DNA of 64,000 nucleotides. Origin: Mobilitalea torta. Lineage in GTDB: Bacteria > Bacillota > Clostridia > Lachnospirales > Lachnospiraceae. The stretch spans positions 124,001-188,000 of the forward strand of contig NZ_JBNPXH010000009.1 of NCBI RefSeq assembly GCF_050433395.1, read 5' to 3'. Of this stretch, positions 13,886-23,840 are shown in pieces (position 1 is the first letter of the stretch; each line of letters starts with the position of its first letter). A program made the position numbers and the translations under genes. Under the pieces are notes generated by a model. That model did no database searches. It was not told where the DNA came from and saw only the letters and a list, made by a program, of their open reading frames with translations.

Positions 13886-16800
13886 CTACTGTAGAAAATC
13901 CATTAAGGACATCTGATTCGAAAGGGGAAGCTCTCCCATCAGCCCCATCTTCGCCATATTATCCACTACGGTGGAGCTCACCTTACAGCGAATCTTAAAA
14001 TCATCCCGGGAGAGGAACGGTCCCTGCTGGGCAGCTTCCACCACCGCATCCGCCGCCTTGTCCCCAAGTCCGTCGATAGTACTCAGGGAGGGCATCAGCT
14101 TTCCATCGATAATCTGGAAGGCATGGGCCTTGGCCCTGTAAATATCAAGGGGCAGGAAATCAAACCCCCGCGCGTACATCTCCTGCACAATCTTCATATC
14201 CTTAAAGGTATCCTGCTCTTTTTTACTCAGCATATTATATCTTCTCTTATAGTCCGCTATATGCTGCTCCAATACTGCCCTTCCCTGGCACATCAGCTCA
14301 TAATTAAAGGCCGAGGCCCGGATGGAGAAATAGGCCGCATAATACGCCAGAGGATGATATACTTTAAAATACGCGATCCGGAAGGCCATCATAACATATG
14401 CCGCCGCATGGGCCTTCGGGAACATATACTGTATCTGCTTGCAGGACCAGATATACCAGTCCGGCACATCCGCCGCCAGCATCGCCGCCTCCATCTCCGA
14501 AGTCAGGCCTTTTCCCTTACGGACACTCTCCATGATCTTAAAGGCCTGTCCCGGCTCCACACCGGTGGAAATGAGATAGATCATAATATCATCACGGGTA
14601 CAGATTGCCGTGGCCAGAGTACATTTTCCGTTCTGAATCAGGGTCTGGGCATTATTCAGCCATACATCCGTACCATGGGACAGGCCGGAGATCCGCACCA
14701 GGTCGGAGAAGGATTTGGGCTGTGTGTCCTTCACCATCTGCATAACAAAATCCGTGCCGAACTCAGGGATTCCAAGGCACCCCAGCTCGCAGCCGTCTAT
14801 GTCCTTCGGTGATATCCCCAGGGCGCTGGTATCCCGAAACAGCGACAATACCTTCGGTTCATCCAGCCGGATTTTCTTGGCATCCAGTCCTGTCAGATCC
14901 TCCAGCATCCGGATCATGGTGGGATCATCGTGTCCCAGAATATCCAGCTTCAGCAGGTTATGGTCAATGGAATGGTAATCAAAATGCGTCGTTATGGTCT
15001 TGGTGGTCATATCATTGGCCGGGCGCTGCACCGGAGTGAAGGAATAGATATTCTCCCCGTGAGGCAGTACTACAATGCCGCCCGGATGCTGCCCGGTCGT
15101 CCTTCTTACACCGACACAGCCCTCTATAATACGCTCAATCTCCACATTGCGCTTATGGATGCCCCGTTCCTCATAATAATTCTTCACATAGCCGAAGGCC
15201 GTCTTATCCGCCAGGGTACCGATGGTCCCCGCACGGAAGGTATGTCCCTCGCCAAAGAGCACCTCCGTATAATCATGGGCCTTGCTCTGGTATTCTCCGG
15301 AGAAGTTCAGGTCGATATCCGGCTCCTTATCCCCGTAGAAGCCCAGGAAGGTCTCAAAGGGGATATCATGTCCGTCCTTTTCCAGCGGCTGTCCGCAGAC
15401 GGGACAAGCCCGGTCGGGCATATCACAGCCGGAGCTGCCTCCGTATTTCTTAACCTCCTCGGAATCGAAATCAGAGTAATGGCAGTTCAGGCAATAATAA
15501 TGAGGAGCCAGAGGATTTACCTCGGTAATGCCCGCCATGGTTGCAACAAAGGAAGAGCCTACGGAGCCTCGTGAGCCCACCAGATAGCCATCCTCGTTGG
15601 ATTTCCACACCAGCTTCTGCGCAATGATATACATAACTGCAAAACCGTTATTGATGATGGATTTCAACTCATGCTCCAGCCTGGCCTCCACCGGAGCCGG
15701 AAGAGGGTCACCGTACATGGAATGAGCCTTCTCATAGCAGATATTTCTTAAGTTCTCCTCTGAATTGGGGAGTACCGGCGGGCATTTATCCGGGCGCACC
15801 GGGGATATCTTCTCAATCCGGTCCGCAATGAGATTCGTATTGGTGATAACCACCTTTTCCGCCTTTGCCTTCCCCAGATAAGAGAATTCCTCCAGCATCT
15901 CCTCCGTGGTCCTCAGATAGAGGGCCGCCTGCTCATCCGCATCCTTAAAGCCCTTTCCTGCCAGTATAATTCTCCGGTAGATTTCATCCTCCGGATCCAG
16001 AAAATGCACGTCACAGGTAGCCACCACCGGCTTGTTGTATTCCTCTCCCAGAGCAACAATTCTGCGGTTCAGCTCCATCAGATCCTCCTTCGAGGTGATA
16101 TCCCTCTCATCACTTCGGTCACTGCGGATCAGGAATTCATTATTACACAGGGGCTGTATCTCCAGGTAATCATAGAAATTTACCAGCTTTGCCAGCTGTT
16201 CATGTGACTGGTTGGTCAATACGCCCCGGAACACCTCCCCTGCCTCACAGGCAGAGCCCAGGATAATCCCTTCCCTGCACTCCATCAGAAGGCTCTTCGG
16301 AATCTTCGGGCGCTTATTATAATATTCTATATGGGACAGGGACACCATCTTGTACAGGTTCACCCGGCCCGTATCATTCTGTGCCAGAAGGATGGCATGA
16401 TAGGCAGGGAGCTTTCGGATTGCCTCAGCCGACATTCTGCCCAGCTGATCAATCTCATTCACCGTATGTATCTCCCTCTCCTTCAGCATCACCACAAACT
16501 TTTCAAAAATCTGTGCCGTGGCACCGGCATCATCCACCGCCCTGTGATGGTTCTCCAAGGAAACACTCAGAGCCTTTGCAACCGTATTCAGCTTATACCT
16601 GCTTAACTCCGGCAGGAGGATTCGAGCCAGGCCCACCGTATCAATTACCGTAAAATCCGTTGTAATTCCCTGCCTTGCCGCATTCTTATCAATAAAGCCC
16701 ACATCAAAGGAGGCATTGTGTGCCACCAGGCTGCAGCCCTCGCAAAAGGCAAGAAATTCCGGCAGCACCTTCTCAATGGTGGGCGCATCCATCACCATAT

Positions 16801-18478
16801 TATCATTAATGGAGGTAAGCTGCTCTATCTCATAGGGAATCGGCACCTCAGGATTCACAAAGGTGCTGTATCGCTCCGTGATCTCGCCTCCGATGACCTT
16901 AACCGCGCCGATTTCAATGATCCTGTCATTATTCTGGCTAAAGCCAGTGGTCTCGATATCAAACACCACAAAGGCATCATCCAGACTCTGCCCCCTGGCA
17001 TTTACCACCACTTCCTTCAGATCGTCCACCAGATAGGCTTCCATGCCATAGATCACCTTGAAGTTCTTGGCACGCTTCTGTTCCTCCTCGTCGGAGTAAT
17101 CCTTTGGATTCAAGGCATGGCTGGCATCGGGAAAGGCCTGCACCACCCCGTGGTCAGTGACGGCAATCGCCGAGTGTCCCCACTGAAAGGCTCTCTTTAC
17201 CATCTTCTTTACATCCACCACGGAGTCCATATCACTCATCATGGTATGGGCATGGAGCTCCACACGCTTAACCGGAGCCTCATCCTTCCTGGCGGAGGCG
17301 CTCACCTCACTGGCGGAACGGATGCCCACTACGGAGCCGATGGTAATGTCCCTCTCATAGGTATCCATTTGGGCAATTCCCTTCAGCATAAAATATCCGC
17401 CGGGCTTCAGCATCGCCATAATTTCTTCCACTTCGATGGTTTTAGCGTAAAGCTTGACCTTGATGGAGTCCGTAAAATCAGTTATGACAAAGGTGATGAT
17501 GCTCTTCTCATTCCCTATGGTGCGTGTATCCGGCTTAATGAGCTTACCCCGGATGACTACCTCTCCAATCTCGTCAATGATATCACAGATGGAAATCGGA
17601 CTGCCTTCAAAATTCCTGCCGTAAACAACGGACGGGTCCTGGGGCAGCTTGCGGTAGCTTCCCTTTCCCTTCTCATAGGCGCTTTTGCCGAAGGATTTGG
17701 ACGCTGCCGGCTTCGCAGGCTGTTCCGCCTTGGGAGGCTGCGCCTTCTCCGGGGCGGCTGCCAAAGCAGAAGAACCGGATTTTGCAGCAGGGGCATGTCC
17801 TGAACCTGCCATCTCCAGAATATCTCCGGGACGGCTCCCCGTACTCATAAACACTTCCGGCTGCTCCTGGCTGTCCGGGACATAGCCTTCCTCTATTGCC
17901 TCTCTCTCCGCTCTGCGCAGCATATTCCTCTTATATTCCAGGTCATCCCCCTGCTGGGTATCCTCCGGCTCCCTATATTCAACAAGCACCTGTACCGTAT
18001 AATTAAAACGCTCCTGAAACAGAGTCTCCAGGTAGTCCTTGAGCTTCATCATCTTTTCTTTGACAACACAGCTGTCCGTAACTTGAACGGTAATCTTTCC
18101 ATGCATTGCCGGCTGTGCATCCTCAATGGTTACCTCTGCCATGGAGAAGATGTGATAGCTCACAATGCTGCTCTCCTTCAATTCCTCCAGAATGCTGTCC
18201 CGGTAGATGGGATACAGATTCGGCAGAGTGTATTGTGCGGAAAGCTCGAACTGCGGCTTGATTACCGCCCGGTTCCCGGTATGTAAAAAGAGCTGCCGGT
18301 TCAGCAGTTCTTCCATTCTTCTTATATGGAGTCTGCTGATCAGGCGGCTGCTCCGGATACAGATGAACACATCCTTTGTCCGCCTCGAAGCAACCACCTT
18401 AACTACATCCACCTCGCTGTAAAGCTTCTGCAGTTCCTGATCTGCAGATACCTTCTCAAATGCTTCAAAAAATAACAT
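13886..18478 (-). CDS. polC: DNA polymerase III alpha subunit, PolC type
   Basis: A 1530-residue replicative polymerase of low-GC Gram-positives. In order: an N-terminal domain (1-230); an Ala/Pro/Lys-rich linker (about 230-275); an OB fold ('ISICDIIDEIGEVVIRGKL'); a PHP domain ('VELHAHTMMSDMDSVVD'...'AVTDHG'), split by the DEDDh proofreading exonuclease ('VVFDIETTGF'...'LVAHNASFDVGFI'...'HHRAVDDAGAT'); a zinc-binding segment (C..C...C..C around 'YYCLNCHYSDF' and 'RACPVCGQPL'); and the palm with 'EPDIDLNFSGEYQ'. The ATG at 18478 has GGAG 8 bases upstream. It ends the pyrH-polC operon. Confidence 0.98.
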   Translation of the reverse strand: MLFFEAFEKVSADQELQKLYSEVDVVKVVASRRTKDVFICIRSSRLISRLHIRRMEELLNRQLFLHTGNRAVIKPQFELSAQYTLPNLYPIYRDSILEELKESSIVSYHIFSMAEVTIEDAQPAMHGKITVQVTDSCVVKEKMMKLKDYLETLFQERFNYTVQVLVEYREPEDTQQGDDLEYKRNMLRRAEREAIEEGYVPDSQEQPEVFMSTGSRPGDILEMAGSGHAPAAKSGSSALAAAPEKAQPPKAEQPAKPAASKSFGKSAYEKGKGSYRKLPQDPSVVYGRNFEGSPISICDIIDEIGEVVIRGKLIKPDTRTIGNEKSIITFVITDFTDSIKVKLYAKTIEVEEIMAMLKPGGYFMLKGIAQMDTYERDITIGSVVGIRSASEVSASARKDEAPVKRVELHAHTMMSDMDSVVDVKKMVKRAFQWGHSAIAVTDHGVVQAFPDASHALNPKDYSDEEEQKRAKNFKVIYGMEAYLVDDLKEVVVNARGQSLDDAFVVFDIETTGFSQNNDRIIEIGAVKVIGGEITERYSTFVNPEVPIPYEIEQLTSINDNMVMDAPTIEKVLPEFLAFCEGCSLVAHNASFDVGFIDKNAARQGITTDFTVIDTVGLARILLPELSRYKLNTVAKALSVSLENHHRAVDDAGATAQIFEKFVVMLKEREIHTVNEIDQLGRMSAEAIRKLPAYHAILLAQNDTGRVNLYKMVSLSHIEYYNKRPKIPKSLLMECREGIILGSACEAGEVFRGVLTNQSHEQLAKLVNFYDYLEIQPLCNNEFLIRSDRSDERDITSKEDLMELNRRIVALGEEYNKPVVATCDVHFLDPEDEIYRRIILAGKGFKDADEQAALYLRTTEEMLEEFSYLGKAKAEKVVITNTNLIADRIEKISPVRPDKCPPVLPNSEENLRNICYEKAHSMYGDPLPAPVEARLEHELKSIINNGFAVMYIIAQKLVWKSNEDGYLVGSRGSVGSSFVATMAGITEVNPLAPHYYCLNCHYSDFDSEEVKKYGGSSGCDMPDRACPVCGQPLEKDGHDIPFETFLGFYGDKEPDIDLNFSGEYQSKAHDYTEVLFGEGHTFRAGTIGTLADKTAFGYVKNYYEERGIHKRNVEIERIIEGCVGVRRTTGQHPGGIVVLPHGENIYSFTPVQRPANDMTTKTITTHFDYHSIDHNLLKLDILGHDDPTMIRMLEDLTGLDAKKIRLDEPKVLSLFRDTSALGISPKDIDGCELGCLGIPEFGTDFVMQMVKDTQPKSFSDLVRISGLSHGTDVWLNNAQTLIQNGKCTLATAICTRDDIMIYLISTGVEPGQAFKIMESVRKGKGLTSEMEAAMLAADVPDWYIWSCKQIQYMFPKAHAAAYVMMAFRIAYFKVYHPLAYYAAYFSIRASAFNYELMCQGRAVLEQHIADYKRRYNMLSKKEQDTFKDMKIVQEMYARGFDFLPLDIYRAKAHAFQIIDGKLMPSLSTIDGLGDKAADAVVEAAQQGPFLSRDDFKIRCKVSSTVVDNMAKMGLMGELPLSNQMSLMDFLQ

Positions 18479-18508
18479 GGTACATTCTCCATTCCTCAAA
18501 AGTGTCTC

Positions 18509-19567
18509 CTATTCCTTTTCAAAATGAGACAGCTCCTGGCGCAGCTCCTCCAACAGCCGGTCTTCCGGAACCTTTCGGAGAATCTCGCCTTTTTTGATAA
18601 TAAGTCCTTCGCCGTTCCCCCCGGCAATGCCGATATCCGCTTCCCTGGCCTCTCCCGGACCGTTCACCGCACATCCCATAACCGCAACCTTAATATCCAA
18701 ATCCATATCCGCAACCATTTCTTCCACCTTGGTTGCCAGCTCGATGAGATTAATCCGTGTTCTGCCGCAGGTGGGGCAGGATACCACTTCCACTCCGCCT
18801 TTGCGGTAACCCAGGGTCTTTAAGATCAACTTGGCGGAACGAATCTCTTCTACCGGATCTCCGGTCAGAGACACCCGGATGGTATCCCCTATCCCCTGGT
18901 ACAGAATCATTCCAAGACCCAGAGCCGACTTGATATTCCCCGCGTTGACGGTACCCGCCTCGGTTATTCCCACGTGGAGAGGATAATTGGTCAGCGGAGC
19001 AATGAGCTCATGGGCATGGACACACATCATAACATCAGAGGATTTAATACTGATTACCATTTGGTCATAATCCATATCCTCGATGCGCTTCACCTTGTCC
19101 AGAGCACTTTCCACCAACCCCTGGGCGGTGACTCTCCCGTATTTGGCCACGATATCCTTCTCCAGGGAGCCGCTGTTCACACCGACACGGATTGGAATCC
19201 CCCGCTCCTTTGCTGCGGAAACCACTGCCCGCAGCTTCTCTTCGTTCCCGATGTTCCCCGGATTGATCCGTATCTTATCCGCACCGTTCTCCATTGCCGC
19301 AATGGCCAGACGATAATCAAAATGAATATCGGCTACCAACGGTATGGTGATCTGCTTTTTAATCTCACGAAAGGCGGCGGCAGCTTCCTGATTGGGAACT
19401 GTACACCGGATTATCTCGCAGCCTGCCTCGGTCAGGCGCTGTATCTGCGCTACCGTTGCCTTTACATCCTCCGTCGGTGTGTTCGTCATCGACTGGATTA
19501 AAATCGGATTCCCGCCGCCAATTACTCTGTCGCCGATCCGAATTACTTTTGTATTATCACGATACAT
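18509..19567 (-). CDS. ispG: (E)-4-hydroxy-3-methylbut-2-enyl-diphosphate synthase
   Basis: A 352-residue enzyme of the non-mevalonate isoprenoid pathway. It converts MEcPP to HMBPP with a [4Fe-4S] cluster. Cluster cysteines are in 'SCPTCGRT' and 'GCAVNGPGEA', and the TIM-barrel start reads 'VIGGGNPILIQSMTNTPTED'. The ATG at 19567 follows GGAGG by five bases; an in-frame ATG at 19579 contains that site and is rejected. It sits between rseP and polC, 30 bases before polC. Confidence 0.97.
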   Translation of the reverse strand: MYRDNTKVIRIGDRVIGGGNPILIQSMTNTPTEDVKATVAQIQRLTEAGCEIIRCTVPNQEAAAAFREIKKQITIPLVADIHFDYRLAIAAMENGADKIRINPGNIGNEEKLRAVVSAAKERGIPIRVGVNSGSLEKDIVAKYGRVTAQGLVESALDKVKRIEDMDYDQMVISIKSSDVMMCVHAHELIAPLTNYPLHVGITEAGTVNAGNIKSALGLGMILYQGIGDTIRVSLTGDPVEEIRSAKLILKTLGYRKGGVEVVSCPTCGRTRINLIELATKVEEMVADMDLDIKVAVMGCAVNGPGEAREADIGIAGGNGEGLIIKKGEILRKVPEDRLLEELRQELSHFEKE

Positions 19568-19608
19568 ACTAACCTCCATGTCTTTCCTGCTTCCCGCCTA
19601 TTTAATTT

Positions 19609-19663
19609 GTAACCGTTCCGAGGGGGTATTATGGTCTCCGCCTGGCCCCCTCTGAACGGTTAC
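19609..19663. repeat. palindromic element, second copy (18-bp arms)
   Basis: GTAACCGTTCCGAGGGGG (19609-19626) and CCCCCTCTGAACGGTTAC (19646-19663) are reverse complements with one mismatch and a 19-base centre. It shares the GTAACCGTTC / GAACGGTTAC ends with the element at 2586-2656. It lies between rseP and ispG within the operon. It could fold as an intra-operon hairpin, though no U-tract follows. Confidence 0.8.
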
Positions 19664-19678
19664 GTTTATTACCTCTTG

Positions 19679-20971
19679 TTACTGGAATATATTACGAATA
19701 TCATTAAATGCCACAAGCACCATCAGAAGCATCAGCAGAGCCATTCCCACCAGATGAACGATGGCCTCCTTCTCTCTGGGAACGGGCTTTCTGCGGATCG
19801 CCTCGATAATAATAAATACAATTCTGCCCCCATCCAGTGCCGGAATCGGCAGCAGATTCATAACCCCCAGATTTGCACTCAGCAATATGGCGAATTGGGC
19901 CAGGGAAAGCAGGGTGGTTCGAAGTCCGTATGCTTTGGATTCTGATACAATATCGCCCACTACGTTGACTATTCCAACGGGACCGGCTACCTCCTTTACA
20001 CTGACCTTCCCTATGATGAGGGAGACAATGCTTTTAACCGTGTTCACCACATTGCTTTTCAGCTCGAAAAAGCCGTATTTGACTACCTCCAGGGCATTCA
20101 CCTTTTTCCCGTACTCGTTATAGCTCCAGCCCAGATCAAAACCGCTTTGGACTAATATGGGCGTCACGGTAATCTCCGTCTCCTGTCCGTTTCTCGCATA
20201 GGTTAAGGTAACAGGCTCCGCACCCAGCGGATTGCCTGCGAGATAATCTGCCAGCTCCTGGGATGTGCTTATTTTAACCCCATTCATTGCTACAATGGCA
20301 TCTCCTACCTTCATACCGGCTTTCTCCAAAGGATATCCCGCCACGATTACCTCTGCTACGGCAGCGGAATTGCCAGGCGTATAGTTGAAACCGATTTGAT
20401 AGATATCACGCCATACGGGAACTACCGAAAGGGTATGCTTTTCACCCTCCCGCAGCACCTTTACCTCGATGGGCTTCTCCGACAGATGATTGAAATAAAA
20501 AGAATACTTGATATCCCTGGCAAAATGAATTCCGGAGCCATTAATTTTTGTAATCAGATCCCCTTCCTTCAAACCGGCCGCCATCGCCGGGCCGTTCTCA
20601 CTCAGTCTGGTGATATAGGGCTTATCTACCCCCACATCCCCCAATACAACCACCGCCAGGATAAAGGCCAGGATAAAATTAAAAAAAGCCCCTGCAAAGA
20701 GAATTGAGAATCTCGCCCACGGCCCTTTTTTATTAAAGGCGCCTTCATCCTCGATATTCTCATCCTCGCCCAGCATCATACAGGATCCCCCGATGGGCAG
20801 CAGCTTCAGAGAATATCTGGTTCCTTTGCGCACAAAGCTGGCGATTCTGGGCCCCATGCCCACGGAGAATTCCGTCACCGTAACCCCATGACTCCTGGCC
20901 AGCAGAAAATGGCCCAGCTCATGGATAATTACAATTATACTCAGTATCAGTAATGCAACAATTATATTCAT
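19679..20971 (-). CDS. rseP: RIP metalloprotease RseP (site-2 protease)
   Basis: A 430-residue intramembrane zinc protease. The active-site HELGH is at residues 17-21 in the first membrane helix and the second zinc motif 'NLLPIPALDGGR' lies near the C-terminus. Between them are two PDZ-like domains: 'ENGPAMAAGLKEGDLITKING' and 'YPLEKAGMKVGDAIVAMNGVKI'. Two PDZ domains resemble the proteobacterial layout more than short clostridial forms. It cleaves anti-sigma factors and signal-peptide remnants in the membrane. It follows dxr by 7 bases in the conserved cdsA-dxr-rseP-ispG order. Confidence 0.96.
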   Translation of the reverse strand: MNIIVALLILSIIVIIHELGHFLLARSHGVTVTEFSVGMGPRIASFVRKGTRYSLKLLPIGGSCMMLGEDENIEDEGAFNKKGPWARFSILFAGAFFNFILAFILAVVVLGDVGVDKPYITRLSENGPAMAAGLKEGDLITKINGSGIHFARDIKYSFYFNHLSEKPIEVKVLREGEKHTLSVVPVWRDIYQIGFNYTPGNSAAVAEVIVAGYPLEKAGMKVGDAIVAMNGVKISTSQELADYLAGNPLGAEPVTLTYARNGQETEITVTPILVQSGFDLGWSYNEYGKKVNALEVVKYGFFELKSNVVNTVKSIVSLIIGKVSVKEVAGPVGIVNVVGDIVSESKAYGLRTTLLSLAQFAILLSANLGVMNLLPIPALDGGRIVFIIIEAIRRKPVPREKEAIVHLVGMALLMLLMVLVAFNDIRNIFQ

Positions 20972-20978
20972 AACAATA

Positions 20979-22148
20979 TCAATCCTTTCTTACACCGGCT
21001 TTGGTAAAGCTCCTTACAAAATCATATGTCTCTTGCTCCGTGTTCAGAATTTCTTTTAAGGAGGGGTTTGGAATCAATGGATGATTCTTCATGGCCTGCT
21101 CAATTAAGGCCGGAATCATAAGGAATTCAATCCCTCCTCCGAGAAACTGCGCCACCGCCCATTCATTGGCCGCGTTATATACCGTGGGCATGCTTCCGCC
21201 CATCCGGCCTGCTTCATAAGCCAGCCTCAGGCCAAAGAAGGTCTCCATATCCGGTTTCTCAAAGGTAAGCTGGCTCAGCCGGTAAAAATCCAGCTTTTCC
21301 TCCGTATAAGGCACCTGTTTTCTATGAGGATAAAATAAAGCATAGCGGATGGGAAGCTTCATATCCGGCACCCCAAGCTGTGCTATTACGCTTCCGTCCC
21401 GGTACTCCACCATGGAATGGATGACGCTCTGGGGGTGCACCACTACCTGGATAGAATCCAGCCCCATATCAAACAGCCACGCCGCCTCCAAAACCTCCAG
21501 ACCCTTATTCACCATGGTGGCAGAATCAATGGTGATTTTCTGTCCCATAGTCCAGTTGGGGTGCTTTAAGGCGTCCCGGGGCTTTATATTCTTAAGCTCC
21601 TCCCGCTTTTTTCCGCGGAAAGGACCGCCGGAGGCGGTCAGCAGTATTTTGTATGCCTCTTTCTTATCTTCTCCATTTAAAGCCTGAAATATTGCAGAGT
21701 GTTCGCTGTCCACCGGAAGCAGGGCAACTTTTTTCTCTTTTACCAACGGCATAATGATATGTCCGGCGGTTACCAGCGTCTCCTTATTGGCCAATGCAAT
21801 ATTTTTCCCGGTTTTGATTGCTTCAATGGTGGGCTGGATACCGATCATCCCCACCAGAGCCGTCACAATGGTGTCCGCATCCGTGCCGGCGGCGCATTCT
21901 ATCAGTCCCTCCATTCCGGTGACAACCCTGACATCGAGGTCCCGAACCATTGCCTTGAACTGCGCGGCCTTATCCTCCCGGTATACGCAGACGATCTCCG
22001 GCAGGAATTCACGCACCTGTCTTTCCAACAACTCTATATTCCCATGAACCGCCAGAGCGGTAATTTTCAAATCCACATTTTCCCGTACAATATCCAGTGT
22101 CTGGGTTCCTATGGAACCGGTTGACCCAAGAATACCGATCTTCTTCAT
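20979..22148 (-). CDS. dxr: 1-deoxy-D-xylulose 5-phosphate reductoisomerase
   Basis: A 389-residue enzyme of the non-mevalonate pathway, making MEP from DXP with NADPH. It has the N-terminal Rossmann motif 'GILGSTGSIGTQTLD', the metal/substrate region 'LLPVDSEHSAIFQAL', 'TASGGPF', 'NWTMGQKITIDSATMVNKGLE' and 'HPQSVIHSMVEY'. The start is the ATG at 22148, six bases after GGAGG; a TTG two codons upstream is rejected. In the operon it lies between cdsA and rseP. Confidence 0.97.
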   Translation of the reverse strand: MKKIGILGSTGSIGTQTLDIVRENVDLKITALAVHGNIELLERQVREFLPEIVCVYREDKAAQFKAMVRDLDVRVVTGMEGLIECAAGTDADTIVTALVGMIGIQPTIEAIKTGKNIALANKETLVTAGHIIMPLVKEKKVALLPVDSEHSAIFQALNGEDKKEAYKILLTASGGPFRGKKREELKNIKPRDALKHPNWTMGQKITIDSATMVNKGLEVLEAAWLFDMGLDSIQVVVHPQSVIHSMVEYRDGSVIAQLGVPDMKLPIRYALFYPHRKQVPYTEEKLDFYRLSQLTFEKPDMETFFGLRLAYEAGRMGGSMPTVYNAANEWAVAQFLGGGIEFLMIPALIEQAMKNHPLIPNPSLKEILNTEQETYDFVRSFTKAGVRKD

Positions 22149-22203
22149 CCGCAACCTCCATTCCGCGGATACCGAATAGCATCCGCAGATTAGTGCATCT
22201 CTT

Positions 22204-23004
22204 TTATTTTAACATTACCGCCAGATAATATACAATCGGCGCCGTAAATATAATACTGTCAAACCGGTCTAAAATTCCTCCATGCCCGGGAATCAGTGTT
22301 CCATAATCCTTGATATTATGATTTCTCTTGATGGCGGAAGCAGCCAGATCACCGATCTGGGAGATGACACTGGAAGCCGCCCCGATCAAGGCAAAGACTA
22401 ACTGCGGATTCATAATACCCGTGATTTGACTCCGTATGGCCGTGGCATACAGAAAACCGATCAGTGCGGCTCCGATCACCCCGCCGATACAGCCCTCCAG
22501 GGATTTCTTCGGACTGAGCTCAGGAGCAATTTTATGCTTTCCGATCAGTATGCCTACAACATAAGCGCAGGTGTCGGAACCCCAGGCACCGATAAAGCTC
22601 AGCCATACAATCCAGGCCCCATCCTCCAGCATACGAACCTGATATATGTAACTCAGCATAATACCCACATAGAAAAGGCCGAAGAAAGCAACGGTAATCT
22701 GCTCCGTAGAATACTTCGGAAAGCCGAACACATACGCAAACATCAGCAGAATCAGAAAAAAGATAAACAGCATCAGCTGATACTCGGATAAATTAAAATA
22801 AAGTAATCCATAGTAGGCGATTATCCCCAGATATCCTATGATACCCGGAAGAGCTTTGTCCACCCGGACAATTTTATATAATTCATTTAAACCAATAATG
22901 GATATGGCCAATATAACCGCAAATAATACATTGCCTCCCAGAACTACTACGGTAACCGCGATCGCCAATAAGATAACTCCGCTGATTAATCTTGTCCTAA
23001 ACAT
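22204..23004 (-). CDS. cdsA: phosphatidate cytidylyltransferase
   Basis: A 266-residue membrane enzyme making CDP-diacylglycerol from phosphatidate and CTP. About seven hydrophobic helices are followed by the family signature near the C-terminus, 'SQIGDLAASAIKRNHNIKDYGTLIPGHGGILDRFDSI'. It lies 32 bases downstream of uppS, the usual order. Confidence 0.96.
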   Translation of the reverse strand: MFRTRLISGVILLAIAVTVVVLGGNVLFAVILAISIIGLNELYKIVRVDKALPGIIGYLGIIAYYGLLYFNLSEYQLMLFIFFLILLMFAYVFGFPKYSTEQITVAFFGLFYVGIMLSYIYQVRMLEDGAWIVWLSFIGAWGSDTCAYVVGILIGKHKIAPELSPKKSLEGCIGGVIGAALIGFLYATAIRSQITGIMNPQLVFALIGAASSVISQIGDLAASAIKRNHNIKDYGTLIPGHGGILDRFDSIIFTAPIVYYLAVMLK

Positions 23005-23036
23005 AATCTCCTCCGAAAGGTACGCCCGTCAACACA

Positions 23037-23750
23037 CTACAACGCACCGAATTTTCTGGTTCTGCTGCTATAATACTCTACTGCCTTCTGTAATTCCTTT
23101 TTATCAAAATCCGGCCATAGCACTTCCGGAAAGTAAATCTCCGTATACGCCAGCTGCCACAGAAGAAAATTGGACAGCCTCTGCTCTCCGCTGGTCCGGA
23201 TCAGCAGATCCGGATCCGGGATGCCTCCGGTATCCAGATACTGTTCAAAAGCAGCTTCGTCAATCTGATCCGGTTTTTTCCTGCCTTCCGCAAGGTCCAC
23301 AGCCAGAGCCTTTGCCGCGCGAAGCAGCTCATCCCGCCCGCCGTAATTAATAGCAACCTGAAAGTTCAGACCTGTATTCTCCCTGGAGGCCTCCTCCAGC
23401 TCGGATATGCTTTTGCGAATCTCAGGGGATAACCCAGTGGTATCTCCTATAATCCGGACCCTCATATTGTTCTTGGCACTGGTCTTAATGCTGGTCTCCA
23501 GATAACTCTGGAGCAACTTCATCAACGCATCCGTCTCCTCTTTGGGCCGGCGCCAGTTTTCTGTGGAAAATGCATAGACGGTAAGATATTTAATTCCCAT
23601 CTTATATGCGTCCTCGCATATTCTTTCCACATTTTTGCTGCCCTGGGTATGCCCGTAATTGCGCGGCATTCTCTTCTTCCTGGCCCAACGGCCGTTACCG
23701 TCCATGATGATTGCCACATGCCTTGGTACGATTAATTCCTTTTCCTGCAT
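23037..23750 (-). CDS. uppS: undecaprenyl diphosphate synthase
   Basis: A 237-residue cis-prenyltransferase supplying the lipid carrier for cell-wall synthesis. The catalytic Asp is D17 in 'VAIIMDGNGRWARKK'; the substrate-binding regions 'YLTVYAFSTENWRRP', 'NYGGRDEL' and 'PDPDLLIRTSGEQRLSNFLLWQLAYTE' are intact. The ATG at 23750 is chosen, AAGGAG being six bases upstream; an in-frame TTG 27 bases earlier is less likely. Confidence 0.97.
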   Translation of the reverse strand: MQEKELIVPRHVAIIMDGNGRWARKKRMPRNYGHTQGSKNVERICEDAYKMGIKYLTVYAFSTENWRRPKEETDALMKLLQSYLETSIKTSAKNNMRVRIIGDTTGLSPEIRKSISELEEASRENTGLNFQVAINYGGRDELLRAAKALAVDLAEGRKKPDQIDEAAFEQYLDTGGIPDPDLLIRTSGEQRLSNFLLWQLAYTEIYFPEVLWPDFDKKELQKAVEYYSSRTRKFGAL

Positions 23751-23840
23751 CCTGTTCTCCTTATTGCATGAATCCAAGCGAAAAAAGGGGGCTTCAAAAA
23801 ATAAGCCTTTTGAAACACCCCAAAATACTAAAATTGATCG

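Noticed and set aside
16718..17803. A 361-codon open frame on the plus strand
   Set aside because: Antisense to the PHP/exonuclease part of polC; a by-product of codon use in a long conserved gene.
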